From positions 14,143,929-14,207,928 of the forward strand of contig CM068541.1 in NCBI GenBank assembly GCA_035048495.1: 64,000 bases of DNA, read 5' to 3'. This document shows positions 41,481 through 55,462 of this stretch, one piece after another; within the stretch, counting starts at the first letter, position 1; each line of letters opens with the position of its first letter. This DNA is from Euptelea pleiosperma. Its lineage: Eukaryota > Streptophyta > Magnoliopsida > Ranunculales > Eupteleaceae. The position numbers and the translations under genes are program-made. The notes below the pieces were generated by a model. That model saw only the letters and a program-made list of their open reading frames with translations, did not search any database and was not told the origin of the DNA.

Positions 41481-43501
41481 GGAATAGTATTCAATATAAT
41501 TCTTATTTGACCTAAATTAATATCCTTAAATTGAGTAAGACTACATAAGTTTCATCTAGTTTGACCTTAGGGTTTTGTTTTAGTCTAAGTATTAGGTTTT
41601 GTTCATTTTAATAGATCTATAGTGAACTCAAAGTCTAATCTTATAATTCAATTGAATTTCTTCTTCTCTTTGTATTTTGTCATCAATCGAGAAGAAATAG
41701 AGCTACACAAGGAGAAAAGCATAGACTGAGATTTGAAGCATTAAAGATATTTTGGGAGACTCTCGAGCCTTTGAAGCTATAGTTGAACCAACGAAAGAGC
41801 AAGCCACACTAGTAGCTATTGTTAAACTCTTTGGATTAATGTTATAAGGTGGGTGGTTTCTTATCCTATTTATGTTTTTGAAAATTCTTGTAATTATGCA
41901 TATTCTTGTATGATTTGATTTGAATCAATTATGAATTAAGTTAAAAAACTTAATTATTTTCTAAAACTCAAAATTTCTTGCTATCGAGTTTTTCAAGAGA
42001 AAAATTTCTGAAAATCCAACAGTATTTTGAGAAATTTTTACCAAAACAATTCTCTTTGTTTCATTTAATGAAAGAAAATAGTGATTGCACGTGATTTGAT
42101 ATAGATGATGGATGATAATGGGATGGATGATCCCAGTGATTGGTATGTGGTTCTTGAATCCCCCATTGAAGGCGGTTGAGAGGTTAGACCGGCCTAGACC
42201 TAGAGTCGATTAGGAGACTAATCGTGTTCATCTATAGATCTGGGTGGTTGACCTGGATATGTCACATGAGCTTCAACGTGAACACTCCGTACTGAGAGAT
42301 GATGTCCCATGTTCAGTCGAATACATATACGATGCGACTGTCACATGAGATACAATGAGAAATAAATCTATACCGAGGGAGGATGTCCCCTGTTCAGATG
42401 GATACATATACGATGTGACGGGGGTATTTCAGTATACATACATGTGTGTAATAGTTTGTTTTTCTTTTAAAATGAAAAATGAGTATTTTAATTAAAAAAT
42501 TTTAATTATTATTTATATTATATGAGATATCATTAGATGATCTTAAAAAGGATCAGTTGAACTCCTATAAGAATAGTTTGTGCCATTTTTCGGAGGCGAC
42601 GAATTGTTCTAAGATATGAATAATGATTTTTTGTCTCATAGGTGGTGTGGGCTATTTTTACGACTTGAATCATTATTAAAATCCAGGAAGTTCTAGTTCT
42701 CTTTTCTTAATTATCATCTTTGTAGTGGTACGTCTTGGAGTCTAGATCTGATAGAGGTTTACATAATATGCCTCGATGAGGCGATAGACGCGATGGGTAC
42801 GGTTCATCGATTCTTGGATAATTTTAAAGATCTTTGAAATGTCTGTAGACATCGAATGATTGACCATCGTTGTGTATTTGACCTGTGTATTCAGTGTCGT
42901 GGTCAAAGGCCCTTTCCTGAGCCTACATTCACGGGCTTTTAGTGTGCTCCTCACACGCAGTGACAATTCTCTGTCCGACCGCAAATCAAGATACCAACAG
43001 TGGGGTTCCACGCTGGTTAAGTATTGGAATAAAAGAAATAATTGCTATACTAGGACTGTATACTAGTCGTGACCTCTTCACTCTAAGATGAATAGACTAC
43101 CCGCCTTGTGTTGTTATTAGTTGGTGATGGATGAGATATAGATGTTATTGATTTAATGTTTAATATGCTTAATTTCTAATTTTATTAGTACGTTTTAAAT
43201 TCTGTCATTTATTGCTAAATAAAAGTATTTAATTTGAATTTTTGTTCTTGCACTTTTGTTTCTTTCAAAATGAAATATATTTTGTTATCTTATTATTTTG
43301 TATTTATGATGATTGCTTCAAGGATATTTGGTTACCTGCGAGCTTTTTTCCAAAAGCTCAGCCCCCCACCCAAAGTTTTCTTTGCAGGTTCATTAGCAAT
43401 GTCTGCTGACCAACTTTGGAGCGAGGTCAGTGCTTAGTGTAGTCTTGTATATTTCGCAACTTATATTTGTTTTATCCTTTGTTTGAATATTTATACATAT
43501 C
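41481..43501. other. No gene recognised; contains one imperfect direct repeat
   Basis: A 45-bp segment, gatgtcccatgttcag...acatatacgatgcgac, occurs at about 42,290-42,336 and again at 42,376-42,421. Text such as 'gataccaacagtggggttcc' near 42,990 suggests old retrotransposon DNA, but no LTR ends could be defined. The frames on both strands at 42,742-43,066 overlap and match nothing known. Confidence 0.4.
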
Positions 43502-43506
43502 AGATT

Positions 43507-46500
43507 TGTAATACCCTGAACTTTCGTTCTGGGTATTATGATAAATTCACCTAATAATAAAAATTTAAAACTTTTTTTAAACTTCTATTATTGTTTTCAT
43601 AGTTTAATATCATGCTTGAGTATGTGTATTTAATTTGGTTTTATTCTGACAACTTTGAAAAGTTGCTATTTTGAAACTCACTCTTTAAGGCTAAATTCTT
43701 GCTAAGAATAATGAATCATAACTTACAGGGGACTTTTTCTTGCCGTAACTAAAATTCTAGAACTTTTATAAAAAAATTATTTTGTAAGCCCAAGACACCA
43801 AAAATATTCCTATTTTATCTTTACCAACTTACCTGTGAAATTTGAAACATTTCTTGAGACAAAAATCCTAACGGGAGATTTCAAGAGATTTTGACAAAAA
43901 TAGTATTTTTGTAATTTTTAAACTTTCCTACCATTCTTATATTTTTTTTTTAAATAATATTTAATTATATTTTATTTATTTAATAAGAGTGTGGGACCTG
44001 CAAATCCCTTTTCGAGTCATTCCGAAATCATTTGGATACTTTTTTTGGGCTTTAAACTTTTTTTGATTTTTATGTATTTAGACTATTTTATATGATCTAT
44101 GTGTGTGACATGTATCAATACCTTGTTGTATTAGCTTTTAAATTATATATTATAGTTTAATTGAATCAATTAATAATTATATGTTATGATTATTGGGTGG
44201 GCCCGTATGACAAATCTAGATATCCTTTGGGCTTAATAATATTCTTAAATGAAGCCTAGTGATGTATCCATTGAGCCCATTAATAACCCATTAGTAATGT
44301 AAAATAAGAGTTTTTGAGGGTTGAAAAAGTCATCCCTTTGATGGTTACGAATTTCAACAAAATAAAAACCCTAATCCTTCCCTAAACCTATTTATGAAAA
44401 TCCTAAAGCTTTAGAAGCTTTCATAAACCCAACTCCATTGAAGAATAGAGAAAGCTCCATTAAACCTTAATCCAGGCACCAATCGCACTCGAGCGATTGC
44501 ACTCGAGCAAGAAGGGAGAATTGACTGGGACTCCGATTAGAAGAACATACTCTGAGGAAAGGACGATCCGACGACTTTTAAATTTGAGAAAATTTTTGAT
44601 TTTCATTAAAGTTCAAGAAACCTTGAGGTAAGTGTGTTTGATCCATCCTATACTTATTTTTCTTCAAGATTTTATTTTTCTTTCATTAGGTAATGGTTGA
44701 TACTCATTATAAATTAATTTCAACAATATTTACTTTATTCTTATTGGGTTGATCTTTATTTTGGGCCACCATGATGGGTTTGGCCATTGTTTATTTTGTA
44801 CCTATAACGGATGACTATGTTCTTTATCATTTTTGTTGTATTTTTATGATTTGAATATTATTATAATTATTTTTTCTAAATATCTCTATGAATCTATTTT
44901 CCAAAACTATTTAGTTTGTATTTTTCTGATTTGTATTGATTAAGTTATGATTTTTCTAAGTTGTTGGACTTTACCAAAAAAAACTAGAATTTTAGATTTT
45001 ACATAGTCCACTTCACTTGGGATTTTGATCTATATTTTTAACCTAAATATTTTTCTAATTATTTTTCATAGATATCTCTATTAATCTAGTTTCTAGAACC
45101 TTTGAGTTTGTATTTTTCTGATTTGTATTGATTAAGTTATGATTTTTCTAATTTGTTGGACTTTACAAAATAATCTAGAATTTTAGATTTTACACGGTCC
45201 ACTTCACTTGGGATTTCGATCTATATTTTTAACCTAAATATTTTTCTAATTATTTTTTATAGATACCTCTATGAATATAGTTTCTAGAACCTTTGAGTTT
45301 GTATTTTTTTAATTTGTATTAATTAAGTTATAATTTTTCTAAGTTGTATGCCTTTAACAAAAAACCCAGAATTTCAGATTTTACATGGTCCAATTCACTT
45401 GAGATTTTGATCTATGTTTTTAATCTAAATATTTTTCTAATTATTTTTCATAGATACTTCTATCAATCTAGTTTCTAGAACCTTTGAGTTTATATTTTTC
45501 TGATTTGTATTAATTAAGTTATGATTTTTCAAATGTGTTGGACTTTTCTGTAAAACCCAGAATTTCAGATTCTGTCCGGTCCACTTCATTAAGGGTTTTG
45601 ACCCATATTTTGAATCTGAATATTTTTCTATTTATTTTTTTTCTAAAACTCTATAAATCTAGTTTTCAAATCCATTGAGTTTATATTTTTCTAATTTATA
45701 TTTATTTAGTTATGATTTTTACAAGAAACTATGTTTTCTGTGAACTACCTATTTCTTGGATTTTAGACGATTAATGGCTTTGAGAACCCTTAGTGGTTCG
45801 ATCATGATTATTGACTATAAAAGGGTTTAGCCCTTGTTGTTTGACTAAACCTTAGATGGTTTGACCTATACTTGTATGCATGGGGATCCCACCCATGTGT
45901 CTTAGATCCCTCATAGGGTTCGGCCAAGTGCCTTGGATCCCTCTTTAGGGTTCGACCTTGTGTCATGGATCCCTCATAGGGTTCAGCCATGGTGTGTTGA
46001 ATTCTCTTTCGATTTTCAGCTATATTGTTCATCGATGTTGATCGTGATCTTTGGCGATTGTTTACATGTTATTCATATTGTTTAACCCTAATTTGTTCCC
46101 ATGTTATCACTTTTGATAATCATCTGTTCATTTTATATTCTTAATTAAATGTTAAATACATGTGTGCTTATGCCATGTAACTCTAGTATCATCTTGTTGT
46201 CATACCATGATCAAATTGTCATTTCATATAAGGGGTGCATAAGGGAACGGGGTTGAAGTATATTATATACATTTATATTGGTCTTATCAATTAATCAGGG
46301 TTCGGTACCCTAGGGTGAAAGGCCCCAGACGTTATTATATCCTGCAGATGGGTCAATGAGACCGCTCCTAGTGCGGGAAGGAGATAGAGACCCTATGTGG
46401 TTATGGGTACTAGTTGCATTTGCATTCCGTACTCACTTGCATTCACCCTCATATTCATATCATCCTTATTATACGATTGAGATGTATACATTGATTAAAA

Positions 46501-46972
46501 AAACTTGTATAGTATGATATCATACCATGCACACTGTTGTATTACTGGGCCTCGGCTCACGGTGCTACACCGATACCATTTTCAGATTTTGAGGAGCCGG
46601 GTACGTGAGATGATATTGAGGTGAAAGACTCTAGTGCATTCGAGGAGATCGGCGAGGATTTGGGAGTCGATCCCCACACTTTAGAAGACTTTATTTCGAT
46701 TGTTCTAAAATATTACTTATTTATTTTCACGGGCATGCAGTCCTTTGATTGAGAGCATGTTCTCATTTTTTTCTCTCCACATTTAGTTGATTGATTGAAT
46801 TATTTGTTTCCTAGATCTATACTCTTTTTTTTTACTTGGTAGGTTTTCGAATGAACCTTAGTAGTCTAATTGACCTAATTAGACCACTAGGGGACATTCA
46901 TGGATCACCTCTGGGTTCGGGTCGATCCACGGATTTTTGGGTCGTATCTGGGTATCCATTCGGGGCTTGACA
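43507..46972 (+). mobile_element. Long Ty3-type solo LTR (about 3.5 kb)
   Basis: It begins TGTAATACCCTGAACTTTCG and ends CATTCGGGGCTTGACA, a start/end pair typical of long plant Ty3 LTRs of the Tekay/Del kind. The flanks agatt (43,502-43,506) and ggatt (46,973-46,977) form a 5-bp target duplication with one mismatch. There is no primer site, coding region or second LTR beside it, so it is a solo LTR. Internal marks are a TATA-like ctatttatgaaaat near 44,386, a tandem repeat at 44,880-45,735, and ggatccctcatagggttcgg repeats at 45,900-46,000. Confidence 0.8.
44880..45735 (+). repeat. Tandem repeat, period about 191 bp, about 4.4 copies
   Basis: The landmark ttaagttatgatttttctaa occurs near 44,941, 45,133, 45,325, 45,515 and 45,709 (variants), a spacing of 190-194 bp. 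Other shared landmarks are ttctagaacctttgagtt, aatttcagattttacatggt and aacctaaatatttttctaat. The repeat lies wholly within the solo LTR. Confidence 0.88.
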
Positions 46973-46977
46973 GGATT

Positions 46978-47480
46978 TTATCTCACGTTATCTTAATTAT
47001 AAGATTATCATGATAAGTTGATAGATTATAGTATATTTGTATATCACATGTGTTTCATTTTTGGCATAGATTCTTATTTTCGTAGATAAAAAAAATCCCA
47101 TGACATTTATAGCTTGGGTTAGATGTGAGATTGAGAACGCCTTGTGTGTCTTGGATTCAAATATTGGATTCAAGACACGTGACGCACACCTCGAGATTCG
47201 TGTAGTCTGAATTCTGGGCATTAGACTAAGTGTGGGCATCTAGTAGGCCTCATATATTAGGGGGACCCTAAAAGTGGTCATGTTAAACCATAATTAGGTC
47301 ATGTTGCACAATATAGTAGGCTCGAAGGATTGTCATGTTGCACCAAAGTAGCGGGCCTACATATCATGTCGGCTTCAAGAGTGGGTATGTTGTACCAAAG
47401 TAGAGGGCCCCAAGAGTAGTCAAGTTGCACCGTGATATTCATTTAACAGTGCTTATTTTAAGCCATTATCCTTTTAGCGG
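46978..47480. repeat. Degenerate short repeats of a CATGTTGCACCAAAGTAG motif
   Basis: Between about 47,260 and 47,435 the phrase 'ccc(c)aagagtggtcatgtt(g)' followed by 'caccaaagtag(c/a)gggcc' occurs four times with spacing of about 45-60 bp. A single related copy lies at 29,440-29,475. The rest of the interval is AT-rich with no gene. Confidence 0.55.
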
Positions 47481-50400
47481 TGTCACATTCTCCTACATAA
47501 AATTTCTCTTTTCGTAACTTTTCTACGTAAGAGTTCTTCCATTATGTAGAATACATTCTTTAAACGAAAAATCAACTATTTGCATGAAATATACACATTT
47601 TGGATAGTCCAGTATCCAATTGTTTTGATTAAGTCTCATTATGCATTTTTCATTATCGTAGGAAACCTAATCAAACGATTCTCAAGACTGGCAGGCCCAC
47701 GATCAACTCCTGAACTTGATATCAACGCTTAAAGAGATAGCAGGCTATGACAAGAATATACAAGCCAAGTGCGGTTAGAGCCAGAGGATCGAAAAGCCGG
47801 CCCAAAGAGCCAAGAGAGTGGAAAAACCGACCAAGAGAAGGACCAAAGCCTTTAAAGCTACTTCAAATTGCATATAACAATGGCTTACTCTATTAGTGAA
47901 GCTCAAGGGAAGAACATATTAAAGACTAGGGTTCAAAACCCTTCGCCAGCACATTTTCTTTTTATTTTATATTATTTTCTCTCTCCTCTCTCTTAATTCT
48001 CTCTCCTCTCTCTCTATCTCTCTAAACCCTAACATCTAACCCTTAGATCATCTCATCCTACCATTAGATCCTCAGATTGACCATCCAATCCTCTCTCCAA
48101 ATCTTCTCTAGATCCTACGGTCCTAGATCTATCCTGATCTCTACACATCTACCATCTGATCTTTATCATCATCTCTAAATCTTGGCCAGTCAAATCCCGA
48201 CCCTTCTAATCTAATGGCCACATCGCCATCTCTAAATTTTGCCTCATACCTCTCGCCTGCTACTTTGTGCCCAACATTATATAATATCTCTTATGGCACA
48301 TAAAACCCACTCATATTGCCCACTCTCTCATGACCATTATCTTACTGGCCCACTGGCCCACCTACCCCAAGGGCCATACATACTTTGGCCTCTCATAAGA
48401 CCCATGGCCCATAGCCCACAACCTAAATCCTAACCCTCTCCATAAAAGCTCACAATCGAGCCATTCACATGTGGTTCCCTCCCCCCTCATTCTCTTAACC
48501 TCTTCTTCTCTCAACCCCTTCCCTCTCTCCTCTTTCAAGCTCTTTCACCATTAAAACCTGCAACTCTGGCAGGTGAAGCTCTCCTCTACCGCATGTTCCA
48601 TAGTTGCTGGCCGAACTAGCAACCACCTTTACCACTGTTCCCATTCCACATCCTTTATTATTGGAGTTGTTGCTGGCCAACACGGGCTGCAACTCCGATT
48701 TCAAACTGACGTACCATCTTCCTGTATTCTCACTTGCCAACCTTCTCCCTCTCCCACGGTTGCTAGAGTTTCAACCTACAACTCCCCCTCCAGCCACCAT
48801 TTTTACCTTCTTGCCAGCCACACCTGCAACATGCAGTGCACTGGCTTCTCTCTTGTTGCCTTATCCTTGACCGACCAAGGCCTACACCTCACCATCAACA
48901 CCGACAGGTTCACTCTTCCACCAACTACCGGTTCTACAACTCGAGCTCCATGCTGGTTGTGCATCTCATAACCTCATCTCAATGGTCAGGTACATCCTCC
49001 CTCCACTAGGTTGCACCACCTTCCAATAGTAAGAACCTCATCCACATCACACGACTACTTTGAGAGGAAATCAAAGAAAAGAAATGAAAGATAAGAAACG
49101 AGAAGAAAGAGCTCCATTAGATAGAGCATAAAAATTTTGCACAACTTGAGATGTAGGGTTCTCACCTCTCCATATGTATGTGTGGCTAATTTTTTTTTTC
49201 TATGCTTAGATCTTTTCTTAAATAAATCTCTATGATTCTTATGTATTTTTATGCATGTTTTAAGAGCTTATTTTATATGCTCTTCCATGCATGTTTATGT
49301 TAGATAATTTATCTTTATAGCTCGCTTACATGAAGTTGCTTTCAATTTAGATCGATGCATGCTCATTGTTGATTTTGACATATTGCATGTGTTTAAATAT
49401 GAGATTTCATGTGGCTAAAATTTTATTATGGACTCACCATGTGATGATTATCCATAGGCGAGGAAGATGAAATATTTGATGGGATAATCGAGTTTTCATG
49501 GGCACACGATTAAGGTCCAATCCCTGTGCAGTCGTGAATCCTTGGGATAAATCCTAAAATGCAAGGCAGGGCTTTGGTGTTCTTTAATGAAAGATCTAAA
49601 ACCCCATTGTTACCATGTGGAGGATATTTGAGACATTGGCAATCTATTGAGAAATACGACTACTAAATATTTTATATATGGATTGGGTTGATTCTTTGAT
49701 TTGTTTAATTTTATTATTCATCTCTTATTTGTGACAGTTATTATTTTCGATTTGTTGCTTTTAAATTGAATTAAAAAAATAGTTTCATTGATGCCCCATA
49801 TTCATATGGGTGGGTGTTGTATCTCTATTGAGCTTCATAACTCATCCTTATTACCATTTTAGATCCAATATCGAAGTGAGATGCAAATGATTTTTGAAAG
49901 AGACTGGAGGAGCTCTAATTTATTTATCGAAAAATTTCTTAAACGAAAAAATTTTTAAATGTATTTACAAAAACAAAAAAAGTTTCTGATATTTACAAAA
50001 AAAGTAACTAAACGACCTTTGAAAGGGCGTCTCCCCCTGACAAAAATTAAAGCTGAAAAAGATTGACAAATGCCCTTGTACCGTATGTCCCTGACAGACG
50101 CCCTTTAAAAGGGTGTTTGCCCGTAAAGAGTAAAACTTCTGTCACAATACGAGCAATGTGGCACACTCTTAGTGGACGTTAACTGTATGGATATTTGGCC
50201 AGTCCCTTGGTGGACCTACAAACCAAAAATCAGCCTGATTAGTAATTTACAACCTTTGGATCTTTGCAGTCAAATAATTCTCAAATTCCTACGGTTAAAA
50301 TTAACCAAAGAAAATAACTTCAATCCAACACTTATAAACCACTGATCATGTTTATTTTTGGTGTGTGTAGGCCCACCTGGTGATTGGCCAAACATCCATA

Positions 50401-51893
50401 CGGTCAGCATCCTCTAAGACGTTGCCACGTGGCTCATTACTGTGATAGAAGTTTTACTCCTCTTAGGGCAAACACCCCTTTAAAGGGCGTCTGTCGCCTT
50501 TTTCAGCTTTATTGTCAGCCTTTTTCAGCCTTAATTTTGTCAAGAAAAAACGTCATTTGAAAGGGCGTTTAGTTACTTTTTTTGTAAATGTCAGAAAGTT
50601 GTTTTTATTTCTGTAAATACATTTATTTATTTGCTTTATTTTCTTTTAAATTTTAAGAACCATGTAATACATTAGATTTAATTATTTTTTAGTACTCTTT
50701 GATTATTTCTTAATGGATGATGGTATTTTTACTTAAATTTTATGGTTATTGGTGTTCATGAGATTTTCAAATTTGTATGGTTATGTTTGTATGTTTCTGG
50801 ATTTTGAGGATCAGTTTCGTTAGAATCACTATAATTTTTGGCTTTAAAAATGAATTGACACAATTCTAGAGTCCTTAGTTAACTAACTTGATCTAGTATT
50901 TGCTTTGATTTTTAGAACTATAGAGACTTCTAACCCTATTTTTTTAGCTAATACACAAGGTATTATAGTAGGATTCTATAAATCCTAAGACAATGCCCCC
51001 TATCTTGAGCCTGCTATATAACCATTATACCTCAACATTAGAGATTTTGAAAAATATGAAACTTGTGGGGTTTCAAATCTAGTTTTTACTAAAATTGACC
51101 CATCATCTTTGGATGAAAATTCAATTTTACCTATGTTTTTAAACATGTTCTACTTAATTTGGGTATTATTTTCTATACTCAAAAAAATAAGAAACCCCAC
51201 TTATGTTTCACTATTTTCATAACCTAAAATCTTTATTTTCTTCAATTAAAAATTTTAAAAAAAATAGGGCATAACATATGCTTCAAACCACACTGGCCAT
51301 GCCTTGATTGGATTTTAGAATTTATTAAAAAAACTTTTGCTGAATTTTTATCATGTTTTTTATTCTACATAGTTTTTATTTTTTAAAAAGTTGTAACAAA
51401 TGTTGTACTATCTTTTATGTATAAATAATTATATTTGAAAATCATATACGTTTTTCTATGTTCTACTTTAAGTTTAGTTTTTATAGCTTTTTGCATCACT
51501 TACTTTCAATTTATAACGAAGCAATTTTGATTTATATGTAGGATTGTTTTATTTTCTGTGTAGAAATCCAAACCTTTTAACTAGTTTAATGTGAAATTTT
51601 TGGAACATTGACCCTATTGACCTAAGTTTGACAAAATTTGACAAAATGTTGACTTTTGACCATGATATGTAATTTTCATCTTAATTAGACTCATTTGATG
51701 TAAAGTATTTTACATTTTTGATCCATTTTATTATTTATTTATTTTCTTCACGCCTTGACCTTTGATTTTGGATCGACCCATGGGTTTCAAGTTAATTAAC
51801 CCATGGATCATTCATGTGTCTGTTGACCTATGGATCATGTGCCATGTCGTGAATCATGGGTCGAGTCATGGACCTTGGGTTTGGGGTGTGCCA
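47481..51893 (+). repeat. Probable Ty3-type LTR or untranslated retrotransposon DNA
   Basis: The right end gggtttggggtgtgcca closely resembles the GGGGTGTGACA LTR end at 1-624. The left end may be tgtcacattctcc at 47,484, but no matching target duplication was seen. It contains a CT-rich leader-like run (47,985-48,025) and taaaccctaac text common in such LTRs. The open frames at 48,495-48,971 overlap on both strands and are C/T-rich. I treat them as non-coding. A foldback is nested at 49,955-50,624. Confidence 0.4.
49955..50624. mobile_element. Foldback element with arms of about 300 bp
   Basis: aaatgtatttacaaaaac...gtaactaaacgacctttgaa on the left is mirrored by ttgaaagggcgtttagttac...ctgtaaatacattt on the right. 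The symmetry continues inward through 'gagtaaaacttct' and gccacgtggc-type text to the family signature catccatacggtcag / tgtatggatatttggcc and ccaaaaatcagcctgatt around 50,195-50,240. It is either one element with long arms or an inner copy (about 50,139-50,452) set exactly at the centre of another foldback. Confidence 0.75.
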
Positions 51894-51898
51894 TTTTA

Positions 51899-54800
51899 CC
51901 CAAAAGAGCTATACACTACCTTGCTTTAGGGTGACCTAACCCTATTTTTGAGGGCCCATACATTCAAGGTTTATCCTCCAATTCCAATCTCAATGAGGAA
52001 CCAATCATGAGAGAATAAATGTATCAAAATGTTCACAATAAAACATATAAAATATGCTTGAAAAATATAGATCGTAAAAATCAATTTTAAAGAAATAAAT
52101 TAATACCCCCACTTGCATAAAAGTTAATTTTTAGTATATAATAGTCTTTTAAGAGAAGTGTTTATATAGTGTTTAGGGAGATGCTCTCGTTATAGCCAAC
52201 AATTTTGATAATTGGAAGGAGAGTCTCTCTCTCTCAGAAGTTGTTAAGATGGAGTGGGGTCCACTCCACCCCTCCAACGATTTTGTCTTAAGCTTTCTTA
52301 GGAGAGAGAATCTCTCTCTCTCTCTTTCTCTATCTCTTTCCTTTGCATTACGGTTTCATTCTCTAATTAAATTCTCCTAAGTATGCAAGTTTTGTAATTA
52401 GTTTAGGTTTTATAATTTCAATGTTGCTAAAATTAAGTTCTCTACACCTATTATGCATCCAATAATTTCACCTAGGGTGTGGTCCACCAAAATCTTAATC
52501 ATTTTCTAAAATATAACATTACGTGGGTCACATACTCTTTCATTAATTGTTCTTAATAATTTGACTAAAACTGCTCAATTAAAATACTTGAACTATTTTT
52601 TAATATGGAAGTATCAATTTATCCATCCAAAGTGAAATTACCAATTTACCCCTCAAACTCTTAGGTTAGGTCTAATATATTATCAAATTATTAAGATATG
52701 CATTCATTTATAGTTTGTGGTTATATGTGATGAATTTACCAAAATATTTTTACAAAGTTTCCAAAATACTCTTACACATTGAAATTACTAAAATACCCAT
52801 ATAAAGTAAAATTACTAAAATAACCTCTAATTGTTGTTTAGTGCTTATAAATTATAAAGTTATCAAATTATCTATTCTGTTAATATTTATTGTCAATTCA
52901 TAGTCAAATTTCCCTATAAAGTAAAATTACCACTATACTCATATATGTAAAAATACAAACAAACAAATAAACAAGCTCATAAATGTACCAATATTGCCTT
53001 TCCATTATTAATGGTTGGCCCATAAAATTTTTAATTTACCCAAAAATTTAGTTTATAACCCTAATGGGCTTCAAGCAAGAAAACAACATGGGCCTACACT
53101 AGATCCATCTCAAATGCGGGTTTGGAAAAATCCAAGGTATTACAGGTCTGTAGCCCTAATCTCTATCTATCTGATGTGTCCCTTAAGGATGTACAAGGCA
53201 ACAAATTTGTCTTACATACATAACCCCTTTACTCTAATACAACTCTTTTGTATATATTGGAAGTAAATTTCAACCATATTCATAATATCATGTATGCTTT
53301 CGTAAGTTTCACTTCATGCTGAAACGTCAAATGTACATCTACAAAATTCTTAATGTCGGGAATCTCCGTCGACAAGAGACGTATTATAAACAAAACTGCA
53401 CTCAAAACACTCCAGAACCCCACTCTTTTCGTTGAATACAACTCTTGGAGGATTAATCTACAAAAAATGACTAACCATCTTGTATTTTAATTATCAAAAT
53501 CTTGTTGGTTTGCATAATAACCATTCAAGTTCAATGTGAAAAATTTCCCCTTCAACATATTTTTTTAATTTATTCAAGTTATCTAGGTAATACCTCATCT
53601 GGGCTAGACCAGATAATCAATTGGGCTTGATTAGTGAGCGACTCTTCATCACATATTTACGTTATAGAACCTTTAGAAATATCTTCCAAGTTTTTAAAAG
53701 TCTAAAAGTAACTAAAAATTCTTAGAAAGTCAAATTTGATTGAAATTCTATGGAATTCCCCACTCGTGACTAAGAGAAAATTTAGGGTTTAGTAAATTTC
53801 GACCAATTATTGACATTTTTTTTTATAAGGAAATACAATTATGTAGAATTCGAACCCATGACTGAGAGAAAATTTAGGGTTTTGTCATTTTTGAAATAAA
53901 CTATCAATTTTGAAAATTAGGGTCTATTTGAAAAATTATTTTCGATGTTGAAATCGCACGAAGTTGGTATCATTAGAAAGACCTCGACAAGTACTTTCGA
54001 ATAAAGTAAGTTTTATAATCATCATAAAAAGAAAAAAACTATTATTTCATCTTAAATGCTTGAAATCAAGACTTTTTGGGAGACTATTCAAAAACCCTTT
54101 AATTTTTGGAAATCAAAATTTGATTGTGATGAAACCAAACACATTTACAAGATGTTTGAGTTAAAAAAGCTGCAGAATTTGGTCACTTTAAAACTAGGTA
54201 TACATATTGAAAACTTACATTCTTTTGTGAATATCTACCATTTTGTAACTCAAATCTCTGCTCTTGAGCTTTAAGCATTCTAAAGAATATCCCAAGGATT
54301 TGAAATGACGGAACATGGGTTTCTAATAATTTAAAAATGTTCTAACAATGTGCCGATAACAAAATGAAGTCGAATCAGATCATAAGTTTGTAAAAATGGG
54401 TTATATACATTAATTATAACATTTTTTTTATTTATAACTTTGCCTTTTAATTGCAGGTCATTGTCTGCCCTTTTGGGTATTTTTTGCTAGGGAAATGATT
54501 TTTCCAGTGACAATTTTATCTCTTCTAGTCAAAAATTCACATATTATAAAAAATACCCCTCTAATGCAACTGCATGTCCTTAGCTGCCTTTTCAGGGGAC
54601 ATTTATGTGAACATGTGAAAATTTTTCACTGGAGAGGGTAAAAAGGTCACTAGAAAAATCAATTCACTTTTGTCCAGTGTGCAAGAAAACTTCTGTAAAT
54701 TTTCCTATGCCATCCAAACACCATGAAAATTAGGTGGACAAATATTTTGGCGAGAAAATGATACGGTAGCCAAATGCTTTAAAATATTTTCAAGCACGAA

Positions 54801-55195
54801 TATTTAGACGTAATGTTAATTGGCTTCGGCAATATATTCTCTTGGAAATAAATTGTTGACTTACCAAACACAAGAGGTGCGACCTATTGAATGGTGAGTC
54901 CCACTTGCTGCACGTGCACTCTAAGTACAAGTATCTGGTTTGGTACTCCACATCTACCAAACCTCGAGAGATTAAGATTTAAGAACAAGAGATCTACGAT
55001 TTAGAGATTCAGTAACCCTATCTGATGCCACAATAGGAGAGAGAGAAAGAGAGACGAAAAGCTTGTAAATTAAGATCGACCTTCAATTTTATTTATTTAT
55101 TGGTGGTTTCCAACTATTGGATTTGAATCTTTTTCACAAGTTGATTTTCATCCATGGGATTAGAGAATTATTTTGGGATACCGAGATCCAAGATC
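51899..55195. other. AT-rich intergenic DNA, no gene recognised
   Basis: CT/GA runs flank 52,225-52,335 (a small inverted arrangement: gagagtctctctctctcag ... ggagagagaatctctctct). The overlapping frames at 53,964-54,274 (LEIKTFWETIQKPFNFW) match nothing I recognise. No transposon ends were found. Confidence 0.45.
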
Positions 55196-55365
55196 TAGAT
55201 AACACCAATCAGGCTGATTTTTGGTCTGCACGTCAACCTAGGGATGTTTCAAACATCCATATGATCATAAATTTCTTAGAGTGTACCAGATGACATTTTT
55301 AGGTGTGGCTTATGCCTCTATAAAAATAAATAACCAAGATCATAGTTTTTCTCCCTCTCGAGAGT

Positions 55366-55431
55366 ACTCAACATTTTGCTTTCACCATTATTAAAGATAC
55401 TCAACATTTTGCTTTCACCATTATTAAAGAG
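55366..55431 (+). repeat. 33-bp perfect tandem duplication
   Basis: tactcaacattttgctttca plus 13 further bases occurs twice in a row. It is almost certainly a recent slippage product. Confidence 0.9.
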
Positions 55432-55462
55432 TAGTAGCTTTGATGACGGACTTCCATCATCA

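Noticed and set aside
48495..48971. Overlapping 81- to 132-codon ORFs on both strands
   Set aside because: C/T-rich repeat-like text inside LTR-like DNA, open on both strands, with no recognisable domain.
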